The notes: generated by a model not told the origin, from the letters alone. Counted from the first letter of the stretch, positions 9,923-23,432 are shown. The stretch is 64,000 nt of DNA from Petrosia ficiformis (GCA_947044365.1 OX345637.1:5938501-6002500), one strand, 5' to 3'. Made by a program: numbers and translations.

Positions 9923-11756
9923 TTATTTTATGTAGTTTGCTGTACAAAAAATGTTAAAGCAAAATAAATTATTAGTTAAATCATGTAACATCTTTAGTTT
10001 ACCATTACTGTTACTTGAAATCTGACATGTTTGTTCGCAGACATGAACAAAAGATACAGGAGAAAGAATTTCATTTGTACGTACAGTAAATACTTCACTT
10101 GTCAGAAAAAATAAAGGACATTCAAACTCTGTCTCCAATGGTCTTCTACTTGTTGTTACAGCTTCCATTCTTCTTAGTAGACAATACTGGTCATTATTGT
10201 GGACAGTGGAGAAGCATGATAGAAGTACCCCATACTGATTCTGCATAAGAATGATACTTGCATAAATTTGAGGAACATATAAAACATATGGACTAACCTG
10301 TTCTCTGGACACACTGACAAAGTCTCCTTTGTCTGCCAACTTATTACTATGTGTCATTATAGCTCCATGGTCAAGAACCAATACGTCCATAGATAGAGAG
10401 GTCGGTAATTTAAATGAGAGATTATTATTCCGCATTACATATCTCAAAGTGTTTATGATGGGTGTGTAGCAAAATTTAATTTTGATGTCTAGTAGTTTAC
10501 ATGGTAAAGTCCCATGAGACAGCTATTATTAAGAGGAAAGTCAACAATGGTAGAAAGCATAATATACTATAACTTACTTTTCGTAAACATCCTGGAAGAT
10601 AAATAGCCTTGTGCTTCATGATATCTTTAGGTTGAACATGATTAAGAAATTGTTGTACAATTACATTATTGTATAAAGATGTAAGTCCACTGCCACAACT
10701 GAAAGAATGAAATGATCCTCAGAGCTTTGACATAATTGTATGTTTGTAACCTACCTCGTCAATGAAGGAGCTTCATATAATCCACCAGCACATATGAATC
10801 TCAGGTACTCAAGGACAGAGAAACGAGTGCATATATCTCTGCTAGGGGCCTGGTGGTTTCCGTAAACATTCTGTGTTCGAATGAGTGAGTTGAATGCTTC
10901 AAATCTAACAAAAGAGATATTTCATTTTACAAAATTTGCTAAATTAATCTTGCTTTAGGTTTATAACACACTTTACCTTTCAGTGTTAAAACAGCTCGGA
11001 GGTCCAAACTGAATGATACAGTCAACTAGATGAAGAAATAGGTGTACTTTTAATCGTCTAGCAAGTTCAGGCATATACAATTTTGCAGATTGTACAAAAG
11101 TTTCACAAGTGGCTTTATGTGTATCAATATCACCAGTTAGCATTGGCAAACAGTAAGCTATCCTGAAAACCTACAGTACAGAGATTATGAACACATGATT
11201 GAATGTTTAAAGTTTCAAATTCCACGAACCTTAGCTAACAGGAGCCAACATTGCTTTTCCGAATCTGTTAAGTATGGATTAATAATGAAAACTGCCATCT
11301 GCATCCATGCCTTAAAATCCCTTCCTACAAATGACTTATAATAGTGGCATATGTTGCCAGTGATCCTTGTTGTAAATCCACATGTTGGAAAAGCAGAAAT
11401 GCGGGCTAAAATCTCTTTTTTCATAAGAGCTGATGCTTTATCCATGAAGGTCCGTAGCATGTATTTACACGCTCCCAAAAAAACTGTGTGAAGAGTCTCA
11501 ACTGGTATTGACCTACAGGAATTGAATACAATTGTTGCATGTAAAAAAAAGATTAGCAAAATATCCTACTGGAAAAGGTCTGTTGACAACTGAAAAAGAG
11601 GATTGCATTTTTCCCTGAGTCCAAATTCAGTTCTTTTCTGTGCCTTAGACCTTTCTGTTGTTTGATCTACCTTTCTTCCATCTGATCTGAATGTTCCTGA
11701 TGGTTGCAGAAAACCTAAATGACACACACAAGCAGTACTTGCTCGATCTTTTTGGA
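9923..11756 (-). CDS. Plavaka/CACTA-like transposase-derived gene, spliced 3' part
   Basis: Five minus-strand exons join in phase with GT-AG signals: 11756-11570, 11512-11230, 11170-10977, 10904-10755 and 10698-10578. The joined protein has IPVETLHTVFLGACKYML, then FVGRDFKAWMQ, then VHLFLHLVDCIIQFGP, then NHQAPSRDIC followed by FSVLEYLRFICAGG. This order matches the C-terminal half of CACTA/Plavaka (CMC) transposase proteins known from fungi and some animals. Coding sequence continues at 10447-9923 to a stop, but the phase from the 10578 exon does not fit a clear acceptor, so that junction is unsolved or frameshifted. The catalytic N-terminal half is not visible upstream, so the copy is partial. 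Whether the host uses it is unknown. Confidence 0.7.
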
Positions 11757-11900
11757 CTGCAAATTTAACAATACTTTTTAACTTACTGATTATGTTTATG
11801 CTACTTCTTCAACTAGTATTAAAATTTATAGTCTAGCACATTAAATTGCGTAAGTATTTAGGGATCACCATGGCGATTATATAAACTCGTTGTTCCTAAT

Positions 11901-11950
11901 CTCACGTAGCCAGACCCACCCTTTGCTGAGGGTAGGTCTGGCTACGTGAG
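11901..11950. repeat. short perfect foldback, 16-bp arms
   Basis: Arms ctcacgtagccagacc and its exact reverse complement surround an 18-nt centre that itself pairs (accc/gggt). The gtagccagacc motif recurs near 4,555, 13,660 and 23,330, so this is a small dispersed foldback family. Confidence 0.8.
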
Positions 11951-12316
11951 ACTACCTTCCTCTTATCCTGTATTTAACAAGGCGTGATATTTGAATTATT
12001 GGTCTTATTGACAACTCTTCCTAGCAAAACAAGTTAGAAACCTCGGTCGTGTAGTACGTACATTCCAGAGTTATAAAAGTGCTTATGAAACCCCTCCCAC
12101 ATAATTTAAATGATATGGGGCATGGAAAATAGAAAAGGCCCTTACAGTGATTTTTAAAAATAAACACATAAACGTACTGTCAGATGATTAAAATTATTGT
12201 TTAACACATTTATATCACAAAAAATCTATTTATTAATTTCAGGTGACATTGTAATACTATGATGAATAGGCCTATACATATTTTGAAAAAAAACAGCAGT
12301 TTCACAAAGTCAATGA

Positions 12317-12590
12317 TTATGGTTGGGGACAAGTAATATCTTGATACTGTGGAGTAACAAAAGGTCGAACATGTTCATACAGGTACTGCTTTCTATCTCT
12401 TGTCAAGTCAGATGGTAATATAACTGCAGGAATATGAGCTTGTTTTACAGCTATGACTGTTTTACCACGTTTCAATAGCTTAATTTCTTTTTCTTCTGAA
12501 TTCCAAACCATCTTTACACACACTACAATGGTCAAAATGATAGTCGCATGTAACTCACTTACGCTTTCTAGCTGTAATTTGTCTAGCATG
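12317..12590 (-). CDS. terminal exons of an unrecognised protein
   Basis: The minus-strand exon 12522-12317 follows an acceptor (ttgtag) and ends in a stop after YEHVRPFVTPQYQDITCPQP. It contains MVWNSEEKEIKLLKRGK and LPSDLTRDRKQYLY. Upstream, a short exon ending at 12563 before gtaagt joins in phase, giving HARQITARK before the CVKMVW start. The protein family is not recognised. It lies upstream of the Plavaka-like exons on the same strand and could be the tail of another transposon gene. Confidence 0.45.
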
Positions 12591-12639
12591 CTGAATGGAA
12601 CCATTGCAGGACAATACATGTAGTTTACCAAGAATTAAC

Positions 12640-14232
12640 CTTGTAAACCTAATGAGCGTGGGCGTTAGTCTCGATTTCTTTTTTTACTGCAGAATTCAAT
12701 TCTACATTTCAGAAAAAGTGTTTGTCTAAATATACTTTCTATCAAATTTGTGTTTAGTTTTTGAGTTATTTGCAAAAGAAGTTTCCGATGTTGCAAACTT
12801 TGAAGTGTAATAAAGTCATGAAGAATCATTGTATTGACATAGAAATTCAGATATCAAGCTACTGCAAAAATACAATTTACAAAATAGAGAGATTTTTAAA
12901 AATAAGTCTTTACTTTTGTTGTAACAATTTATTGAATTTTCAGATTTCTGACAATGGAATTTATCAGTGGGTTTACATTTTTAGGATAAAAACTCTCTAT
13001 TACATTTGAGATAGTTTGCTAATGTATCTTGTTTGTACTTCGTATCTGCGAAATTTACTTTTATTTACCTTTTATTAGAAAGAGTGTTCTTGGATGCGTT
13101 GTTGTTCAAGAATCGTCCATTTTATAATAATATTTTTACAAAAATGTGTATGTCTATCGGTAATAAAAATGGTATTTACATAAATTTTGCACGTCTATCG
13201 GTAGAATAGACTTAGATAATAGTGGTGACGAATTATTACACTTTATTTCTAAATGAACGAATTACTGTGGGAGGAGATTAGAGTTATTATATGCGGTATC
13301 CTTGTGATAAGTATAATATTATAAGGATTATAGAACTTTTTTGTCAAGACTCTACAACAAAGCGGAAAAAGGTAAAATATAGTACATATAAACACCTAAC
13401 ATTATACAATCAGAGCCTCTGAGAGGACTATATAGACATATATTATTATGTAGCCCTTTTGTTTGATGTTGTAATAAGCTGTTCATGGGGGTTGGTGTAA
13501 AATTTGCAAGCCCTGTGTTCTGTAATAATAGTAATGCTATGCTGCTGTAATCATGGATGCCTCTAGAACCTGGAATCCAAAATTTTCTGTGTGTGTATGG
13601 GACAACATGCCTCAGACCCCTACATGCATTACACAATCTGCTCCTAGTCTCATATAACCAGACCCAACCCCTCTGCAATATGATGGGAAAGACATACTGT
13701 GTTCACTGAATCAATGTGAGGCGAACACATATATATTTGTTCAGTATTGATAAATTATGATTACTGTCCAACAGCTTCATCTTTTTTGGATGATTCTTCA
13801 TGATTTCCTTCTACTTTTGATATTCAATCAGCTTAAAATTCCTTTTTGAGTATATACATGTACAGCAAAAAAGACATTTTCTTCATCAAAATTGTCACTT
13901 TTTATCTCTGACTCTTTAAAGTTCAATAAAATGATTCCCGAAATAGTACTTCAAACTACTGCAATAAGACAACAAAAAGATTTATTTAGCAACCCTTTCC
14001 ATAACATCTATTAAAATTTTTGATTTTCGAAATTTATCTCTGAGTATATGCTTTCAGAATTGTTCAAGAACCCTTTATTTTATTAATTAACTAAAATTTG
14101 CATGTCTAAAATAAATGGTTAAATTTTGTTGTCAATGTCATGTGACAACAAAATCACATTGTCACATGATTGTGTTGAATTACAAAAAGTATAATTATTA
14201 TTATTATTGATTAACCTTTTTTCTGAAGAAAA
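12640..14232. other. gene-free stretch
   Basis: No supported gene. A minus-strand open frame at 13,352-13,678 overlaps repeat-like sequence with the gtagccagacc-type motif and has no recognisable domain. AT-rich sequence continues up to the proposed start codon of gene A at 14,233. Confidence 0.4.
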
Positions 14233-14719
14233 ATGGGACTAACGAAAAAACAGATGAAGCATTTAAATGAAGCTAGACATCAAAAGAAAGAAAAGGTACA
14301 TATGTAATTAAATATTATTCCTATAAAACCAATGTATGTATATACATTGTATATATGACATTATATGTTTATATACATATATGAGGGTGGGGTAAAAGGT
14401 TTGAATGTTCGAACCTCTGATTGTTTGCTGCACATTTTTAGCTGAATTTCTACCTTCAAAGCTTTGCCACACTCGCTTTGATATTTTGAATATGTGTACT
14501 TCTAGTGAAGAATGTGGGTGTGTTCCTGTAAAGTTGAGGCTGTGTTGTTGGCTGAATCCAAGTAGAAACAGTGACAGGAACAAGACTAGTGCTTGTTATA
14601 AAGCAATAATAGTTGATAAAAATACATGCGAACCTTTGAATATTGTTTTTATTGCTTTGAATGTTGTTTTGCAACCTTCGTTCCAGCCCTAATATATATT
14701 ATATATATATAAATTATTA

Positions 14720-14800
<81 letters not shown>

Positions 14801-17800
14801 TATACATAATATAACATTGCATGTACATATTAGTTTTTATGTTTGTATGTACAGTGTATGAATACAACATAAGGCATGGTAATTTGGACACAAATTTAGT
14901 TTGCATATACATGTAGCCAAATTCACACTAGTCGCAAGTACATGTATAAGTGCAACTCACAGCTGAGATGCTGCTTAGTACATACAGTGTAAGTGCACCT
15001 TGTGTAACTTCACCTGTAAAAAAAACTTCAAAGCTTTGCTACCACACCCTCTTTAATGTGGCAAGGTAATTAGTAGTCTTTTAGTAAAGTAGAAAAGAAC
15101 TGATGACGAAATAGACAAAGAACCTATACCTTTGAATTTTTGGAAGGGTTTCCTGCCTCTTGTGGCCAATGGCCGAGGGGTCTATGCAGGCATGCCTGCT
15201 AAGCACCTTGGTCATAGAAGGGAGGGGTTTAGAGCCTAACGTTTCTCAATAAATACAAGTATAACTCCATCTACACACAAATTTTTGTAGGAGGAATGGT
15301 CTGGTCTGCTTAGCCTAATTGTAGTAGTTGTGCCCTGTTACCAACAGTTTATCCAATCAAATTATATGTTATGTCAGGATAGAAAATGGTTTCCATGCTT
15401 CAAATTTTAAGAAACCTGCTTCTGATATGCACACTAGAGTAGTATCTATATACATGTAGTTTTATGTGTAGGAATGACATTGTCATAACTACTGGTAAAC
15501 AAATTGTACTTCATATTGTGAGCATCATGGCTACTGTTTCCAGGCTTTCAGGCTGCAGTGAACCCTGCCCACAGTGGCATGGTAATTAGTAGGCCTTTAG
15601 TAAAGTTAAACAATTGTATATAGAGAAAAAAGTATCCCTATGATTGCTTTATGGTGTCCAGCATTCAGTAATCATGGCTGACTTTATCATGCCCGAAACA
15701 CAACAGTCTATTATAGTTATTATTTTGATTATATACTCTGTTTACCTTTTATAGAACCTTGTAGAACTTTAAGAATACATTTCAGGTAGAATAGCTAGCT
15801 ATTAGTTCCAGTGTCTACGTAAGCTACACAGCTTTCTTTCTGCTGGTGTGTAGAGCTTGATCGCGCGTTCTTTTTCGTGCCACGCCCATTAATTGACCGA
15901 GCCCCCGGGAATGATGTAACTTCCTTAACTGCGTATACAACGCATACTCGCGTAGGTGACACAAGAATATATATATATAAACATACATCGAACCCGTGGG
16001 AAAACAATCATAGGGATGGCCCTACGGGCCATAAAAAATTACCGATGATGAAATTTTACTAAACTACAATAATTAAAGACTACATCACATCTCTTTATCC
16101 ATCTACATGTATATGTATCCCTACTGTGATACTCATAAATACGTTACTTATATATGTATTTTATACTAAGTCACTTTATTCTTACAGAAAGTAACTTCGA
16201 AAGAGACTCCGAAATCAGTGGATAAACATGTATGTCTATGTGTCATGTGTGATGTAACATATCGCATGTATATATTTATATAATATATGATTATATTATA
16301 TATATACATGTATATATGCACGCAGTAAGTGACACAGAAATGATAATTCAGAGTCAGAAATAACAGGCGGCCATCTGCCATTATCCGTGCATGTCAGGAC
16401 AATGACTGAGCAAATTACTGCATGCAAGGACATTATGGCAGTTATGTTTGTAGAATGTAAATATTCGCAGGACTGTTAATGCCAGGTGTTTCATATGAAT
16501 CTTGTCACCTCTAGTTCTCACATTTTATAAAATTGTAGATTGTAACTTGATTGCTTTGCTGGAAAGTTGAGTTGTTAAAAGACAGCCATGGTTGATACAA
16601 AAAAGTACATGTACCAAGACAGAAATACAACAAATCTTCGTTGAGATTTGCGTAATAAGTGCTTTCCTTTTTTTGTAAGCAGCAATTTCATAATTTTCAA
16701 GTTAATAATTCAACACATTATGAACATGTAAAATAGCCAGTTTGTAAAACATAATTATAATTAGACACAGAAATCTATAATATAGTAACATACATATATA
16801 CAATGTACAATACATGTACAGGCATTCCACTACTGTTTGGTGTAGTTAGTTATTGTACAAGAATAAAATAAATAAGGGGGTATCAAAACTGAAAAACACA
16901 GAAACAAGATTAGGATAGTACCTTAGCAATGAAATTACACACCACTTCCACCCTACATACATGTATATAAGTACTGTATAGCTAGTTTTTTTGCAAGTCC
17001 GCTTTTCGTTAACATGTTATTTGCTAGAAACTAACATGTAAGATTCATGTTAAACACAAACAAAGATCATAGATACATGTAGATGGTGAGAGAGAAAATA
17101 AACTGAGTCGCAAATTTTACATACACTGATAGATCCTTCTTAAAGACTTTGACTATTTAGAATATTAATATTATAACGAACAAAGTAACAATAGCAACAA
17201 CTATCTCTTACAGAAATCAACCTGCCTACAGAAATCACTTAAATAGCTAAAGTTTCCAGAATGGTCTATATCATGTGGTACACATGTGGACAGTCTAGAA
17301 AATTCTAGATACATGTAAATCCATCCCACATGGTACTAATTGAATGTTCTATATCATGTGGTACACATGTGGACAGTCTAGTAGATACATGTTAATCCAT
17401 CCCACATGGTACTAATTATATAAATAATCATGTCAATATTAATCCAGTCTATACACATAGTTACTTACTATGTGTTACTTTTCTAAGCCAGGGTGGCTGC
17501 TTTAGTATTACTGGTTCCTGCTGTTACATGTACTATGTGTGTATTGTGACTGATTGTTACTTTTCTAAGCCAGGGTGGCTGCTTTAGTATTTTTGTTTTA
17601 TGAATTTTATAACCCATTTAGCTGCTGTTTATTTGTTAATCGTTTCTAAGCCTTTTGCTAATTTTCATGTAATGTATACACTATACAGTCCTGTTGGTTG
17701 TAGCGATTGTAGCCCTACTGTACATTTCTTTATGTGCTACATACATGTACATGTATATACGGCCATTAATTGACCGAACCCCCTGGAATAACAGAGCTTT

Positions 17801-20067
17801 AATTAATGTACATACAATGTCATGTACATGTATATGTGCAATAACATGTATCATGTATATATGTTACACATGCATGCTTTGAAAGTAACCATATAGGGAT
17901 AGCCCCGTGGTCCATAAAACTACAAATATTCATGTTGTACTGCACATACACTTGAACTACACGTGTACATGTACAATGTACAATGTATAAATATTCATGT
18001 GCATGTATACATGTTAGCTACATATACACGTATGTACAATGTACAAATGTTCATGTAGCTTGTACTGCACGTATATATTTATACATGTACATGTTAGCTA
18101 CATACATATACGTGTACATACAATATACAATTGTACATGGTCATGTACATACATGTATCTGCCTGTAAATAATATTGTCATTATGCAATTTGTTGTTGAG
18201 CCCGTGCTTTGGTGATTATTCTTTTGGGGGGACTCTTCTTAGAGTCCCTAAATTTAATACATCAAGCAATTTCTTGATTAATAACATAAATATAGTTCTC
18301 TATTTTGCTTTATATTTTAATGTACTTTCAGGATCCAGATATTTGTTTAATGTTTGCACATGTGCAGAAATTGAACATGTGACATTATAATTGAAATTAT
18401 AATTCCAATATAATGGCTGCGGAGACGTTTCTTGCTCTGTGTTACCGGGCTTTCCATACCTGTAGCGTACTGAAGGGATAGTTATAAACAAGATATATAA
18501 AGAAAAAAGTATCCCTATGATTGCTTTGTGGTGTCCAGCATTCAGTAATCATGGCTAACTGATGCCTGAAACACATCAGCCTATTATAGTTATTATTTTG
18601 ATTATCTACTCTGTTTACCTTTTAAAGAACCTTGTAGAACTTTAAGAATATATTTCAGGTAGAATAGCTAGCTATTAGTTCCATTTTCTACGTAAGCTAC
18701 ACTGCTTTCTTTCTGCTTATCTGTAGAGCTTGAGCGCGCGTTCTTTTACGTGCCACGCCCATTAATTGACCGAGCCCCGGGAATGATGTAACTTCCTTAA
18801 CTACGTATACAACGCATACTCGTGTAAGTGACACAAACATATAAATATATATATATAGTTCGAACCCGTGGGAAAGCAATCATAGGGATGGCCCTACGGG
18901 CCATAAAAAACTGCTATTCTATATTTCCAACTACCTTGTAGGATACCCATTCTAAACCAAGTTGCCACTTTTGTTGAGCCACTTTAGAACATTGAGTGAG
19001 AACTACATGTACATTAAACTGTTTGATGAGTGATTTATCTGGCACAATAGGGCAGTAATTATTATCTTAATGATAGAATACAATGCTGCTAATATGCATG
19101 TTACATGACAGTCTTTGTGTCAGTCTTGTGTGCTACAACGTGGATATTAATTTAGGAATGTAAAGCAAAACATTAATCGTCGGTAGAGTAAACCACATAC
19201 ATTTTGCACATCGAATTTTTTTTCACATTTATTAATTGTAACATGAATTATTTTCGATTTACATTGTGTTTTTTCTGTGATACAGACATTAATTAGTGTA
19301 GTTGTGTATATATATATGTGTATATATACATGTATATACAGAAGTGTGGAAACATTGAGCCAATTACCGGACATTTTGACCTATTTTCACCACTCTTGTC
19401 CTGCTCCCATATACTTTGTATACAGCTCTGTTTCAATTTACCGGACATTCACTAGATTTATCGGACAAAGTCCTGCATGACTGGCTGTTTCCACACCACT
19501 GTATATATATATATATAATAGAGTTGGATTTCCATATATAATATTGTGCTATTCAACATGCACATGTTTCCAGACTTTCAGGCTGCAGTAAACCCTGACC
19601 ACAGTGGCATGGTAATTAGTAGGCCTTTAGTAAAGTAAACAAGTGTATATAGAGAAAAAAACATCCCTATATTTGCTTTGTGATGACTATGTATTAAGCA
19701 TTGCTGATGGCACTAGTGTCTCTACCTTTCTGTGTACTCCTGGGGCCTGAAGACGTAAGTGTAAGCCTAATTGCAGTCTAAATACACAGGTGTCTGATGA
19801 ACTGACTGAGGTACTCCTTCAAGGTTCTAAATGATGACTTCCTCGTGTCTGAAACTCAACAACTTATCATACTTACTTGTTAAAGATTCTTTCTCTGCTA
19901 TATACAACAGTTATTAGCAGTTTTACATCCTTTCTGAATCTTCCTGGCTGGTCTGTAGCTCAAACGCGCGTTCTTTTAAGTGCCACGCCCATTAATTGAC
20001 CGAGCCCCCGGGAATGACGCAACTTCCTTATCTACGTATACAACGCATAGTCGCGCAAGTGACACAA

Positions 20068-20105
<38 letters not shown>

Positions 20106-23100
20106 TAAACCCTGTGGAAAGCAATTATAGGGATGGCCCTACGGGCCATAAAAACTACTGATGTTGAAATTTTACTAAACAAAGACTACATGTACGTCAC
20201 ATCTCTTTATCCATCTACATGTATATGTATCCCTACTGTGATACTCATAAATACGTTATTTATTTATACAAAGTCGCTTTATTCTTACAGGAAGAAACTG
20301 TGAAAGAGATTTCGAAATCAGCGGATAAACATGTATGTCTATGTGTCATGAGTGAGGTAATATATTACATGTATATTTATATAATATATAATATATATGC
20401 ACACACTATGGGACACAAAAATGTTAACTTTCCATTAGCAGTAAGTATTTAATGAATGTACATGTATTTGGTATAGGCGAACGTTTCATAATCCTGGGCT
20501 TCAAAATCCTCTTACTTCATCTGTCATCTTTAACGGATGGCCTGATCCTCCTAGTTATGCAACCATTTTCAATAAACTTGCAGAGAGACTTATACATTCC
20601 TATCTGGCTACTATGCAACCCTTCTTGTTCCAGATTCTTCTGTATAGTTGGAGGTATAAAGAATAAAACACATGCTGTAGTAGTATAGAATATGCTGTTT
20701 CTTGTAACCATAACTCACAAAGAAATAAACTTGAAAAACTGCTAAATGTGATTTTGATTGTATGAATTTTTACTCGTGCTGGTTGGACATCATTTAAACA
20801 AATGCTCTATAAAATGCAATTCAATTAAGCACGATACCTAATGCCTTTCAGGAATTGTATTACTTATGACACACCCCTTTGTGAAACAACTGAAACTACC
20901 ATGCCAAGTTGATATTTTATGCTATAATTAATAATAAACTTTTTTTATTTAGAATAATTCAGGAACAACTAAGGAAAAGAAAGAGGTACACATACACACA
21001 CATGTATACATTCTTGCAGAGTACCTACATTTGTACATTCCATCATGGGGGGGGGGGGGGGGGGAGGGAATGATTGAACAAGTGATATTGAAAAACAAGG
21101 CCGAAGCAAATCATATGGATTACAGAAGGTCATGGTCGTTGCTAAATACATGTAGTTAGCTAACGGAGAACAATATGGTGAAATCGCAAACATATTCTTT
21201 CATGGACAGGGTGTACGTAATGTATTTCAAATTCTTGCACCATTGCATTCATGTGGAAATCATTCACAAAAGAAGTATTGCCATAGAATATGAATACCGT
21301 CGGGACGGGACCCTCGCCTACGTGGCAAGGTAATACAAACTATAATTTCGAAATATAATATGCCAAAAGATTATAATTATCATTGCTCGTTTGTATGGTC
21401 ATATAATAATGAGAATGTTTACTTCAGATTGTTTAGTTTGTGTATAAAACATATTAAGTTATAAAACCGTACTGGCATGTTAGTTTTTATAATAATATTA
21501 TAATAGATATAGATATATATATATAATATATATATATATATAAATTATATAAACTAACATGTCACTACTTATTACTTAGTATGATTATACTAGTCTCTTC
21601 CTTGTCTATACTATATGTCTTACATTTTAGTCTCTGTATTATCTGAAAGAAGAAAGAAAGATCCTCAATTCGTCTTGTGAAATATTCCACAAAGACAGCA
21701 TAGACAGGTCCTCAAAACTGCTGACGTTCGAGTAACGTGCACAGCACATGACTTGAAATTGAAATAGGCGGAGTTTGAAAGTAATGGAGAATGCTTGGAG
21801 CCAGTACTCGATGTTGTAGCAACCACTACCCAAATTTTGTTTGCTTTTATGTAGTGCTTTGCTAGCGATAGTCATGATACAGGAGTAGTTATGTTTTGAT
21901 GTGTCCAGATGCCTCCACGAGTCTTCTCAAGTCTGGAAACAGTAATCGTGAGTTATAAACATTGTGATAACTTTATAACCGAAAGGTTTAAGAAGAATTC
22001 CTACGTTATTTTTTTTCCTTGTATAATTTGAAGTCTACCAGTACCTCTTTTGAAATGTCAATGTTTTTATTTCTCAGAAAAATTGCTAACACACACACAG
22101 ACACACAGACACACAGACAAAACGATTACCGTACCCTTCCGCCTACGCTACGCGGCGAGGGTAATAATTCTGCAGTGTTCACTGGTGGGGTATATGACCA
22201 CTAGTTTAAGAGATAATTATTGGCTATTCAGTATAGTAAGCCCAACACATGCCCATGACTGCATTTATTTACACTGAGCCATCCCTTTCTTTTTGCTTGT
22301 TTGTTGTTGCATTATCTAGTATTTCTTATTTGCAACATAATTAATCTTCCGAATTTTGGAACATTACTGTCTTTCTCGGCTTGCAGAGAACAGAACAGAC
22401 AACAATAACACGAAACTTCCTTTGCAAGTCTGAATTTAAGTGTACTCATCAGAATTACTGACCTGGAATATTCAAAAAACAAAGAGCTTTTGTGTGATAT
22501 GAGCTGTTACAAACAAGTTATCAAATCTGTACATGTACTTTATCTACATACATGTATTTACATTTACAAATTTACGCTTTTATAGGGTGATGTTTCTGCA
22601 ATTATATGTAACAGAGACAATAAACATGTAAGTGTATCTTTTTACATATACATACATGTATTATGTGTAGGAAGCAATCAAGTCTCCTTTTATTTTCATT
22701 AATACTTGATGTTCACCATGACCTCAGAAATGTGTTTAACTGATCATCTTACCTGCACCAATTTCATATAATTATCCTTCTTGTTCTTTTTTGTGTATGT
22801 CGATTTGTGATCCCTGAACAGTATTATTTTTTACCAAATTCGCTAAATTTTTCCTTCCTGTAATTTTCACGGCATAAAGTATATAGTGGAACCTCTCTAT
22901 TCAGGACTCTCTGGAATAAGTACACACCCGTATTAATGACATTTAGACGTCCTTTATTATACAACTTCACCCCTGAAATGAGGACAACCTCTATAATTAT
23001 GATTACTTGGTCCCAATGGTGTGAAGGTTCCATTGCATACATGTACATGTACGTATTTGTATAATTATAACATACAATGCATATATGTATATAACACTAA

Positions 23101-23432
23101 TATGCATGAAAACTGAGCTAGAATGTGACAGAAAGATTGAGCCAGTGACCATGCTGTAACCTCAGTTGTATTTGATTTCAAGTGCTTCTACAGTGTTGTG
23201 AGGGTTTGCTAATTTTGTAGTTATACATAATATATATAGTACCTACACATAATTTTGTTGTAGTGAATTTTAAAATTTTACTGTACTTCTTATGCTACAT
23301 ACCAGATCCATATCTCATATGTAGGGGAGGGTCTGGCTACACAAGACTATTAATACTTTGATACTAATGCTCTTCACTTCATTTGTATAGAAAGATGGTA
23401 TTCCTTCACCGTTAGAAGAGACTTTATCAGAG
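14233..23432 (+). CDS. gene A, six short 5' exons
   Basis: Predicted exons: 14233-14295 (63 nt, starts MGLTKKQMKHLNEARHQKKE), 16188-16229 (42 nt), 20291-20332 (42 nt), 20953-20985 (33 nt), 22586-22627 (42 nt) and 23391-23432 (42 nt). Each has a preceding AG (except the first, which starts at ATG), a following GT, no internal stop, and length divisible by three with phase 0. They encode short Lys/Glu/Ser-rich pieces, for example KVTSKETPKSVDKH and EETVKEISKSADKH. Being all phase 0, any can be skipped without breaking the frame. They lead into the phase-0 acceptor at 23490 of the large transposase-OTU exon. No transcript data were available. Confidence 0.55.
14695..14805. repeat. (TA)n microsatellite
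   Basis: About 100 bp of nearly pure TA. Open frames across it on both strands (Ile/Tyr repeats) are artefacts. Confidence 0.95.
15621..16037. mobile_element. MITE family 1, copy 1 (~415 bp)
   Basis: The left end has agagaaaaaagtatccctat and gattgctttatggtgtcc. The right end has aacaatcatagggatggccc and tacgggccataaaaa. The subterminal phrase tccctatgattgctt is inverted between the ends (reduced to tccctatgattgttt at the right end here). Related copies lie at 18.5, 19.65, 29.9, 33.2 and 53.7 kb. There is no coding capacity. Confidence 0.75.
16040..16330 (+). repeat. duplicated segment carrying gene A exon 2
   Basis: The segment from gaaattttactaaac through the 42-nt exon and into the following intron matches 20,160-20,410 closely. 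In both places it directly follows a family 1 MITE. The two exons encode diverged but related 14-residue peptides, pointing to a local exon duplication. Confidence 0.7.
17262..17415 (+). repeat. two-copy tandem repeat (~75 bp)
   Basis: The phrase tatcatgtggtacacatgtg and its downstream context occur twice in a row. A second short direct repeat (ttctaagccagggtggctgc) occurs twice at 17,481-17,590. Confidence 0.7.
17755..17925. repeat. remnant of MITE family 1 (right half)
   Basis: Contains ggccattaattgaccgaacc and a degraded right end (atagggatagccccgtgg), both typical of the right half of family 1 copies. Confidence 0.5.
18498..18909. mobile_element. MITE family 1, copy 2
   Basis: Same ends and interior as copy 1, including gtgccacgcccattaattga and the right end aagcaatcatagggatggcc. 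Confidence 0.75.
19339..19501. mobile_element. small MITE, 163 bp, TA-flanked
   Basis: Ends cagaagtgtggaaac and gtttccacaccactg form 15-bp near-perfect inverted repeats inside (TA)n tracts. The same right-end motif (gctgtttccacaccac) appears near 28,485 and 38,460. Confidence 0.65.
19648..20154. mobile_element. MITE family 1, copy 3 (variant interior)
   Basis: The ends match copies 1 and 2, but the left interior instead carries tggcactagtgtctctacct, as does the copy at 53.7 kb, so there are two subfamilies. A (TA)n tract has expanded near 20,070-20,101. Confidence 0.7.
21296..22163. mobile_element. ~870-bp repeat element, copy A
   Basis: Begins cgtcgggacgggaccctcgc and ends cgctacgcggcgagggtaa, nearly identical to 32,297-33,165. 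A minus-strand frame of 78 codons at 21,639-21,875 is present in both copies, and the two substitutions between them in this frame are silent, but they are too few to prove selection. No transposase motif is recognisable and no target duplication was found. Confidence 0.75.

Noticed and set aside
13352..13678. 108-codon minus-strand open frame
   Set aside because: Overlaps dispersed foldback-type sequence, has no domain and no splice or start support.
14649..14912. Ile/Tyr-repeat open frames
   Set aside because: Translation of a pure (TA)n tract.
22440..22460. A third ctgatga-type core (inverted, tcatcag) as a possible hammerhead ribozyme
   Set aside because: No gaaa follows at stem II distance on that strand and no stem I or III pairing was found.
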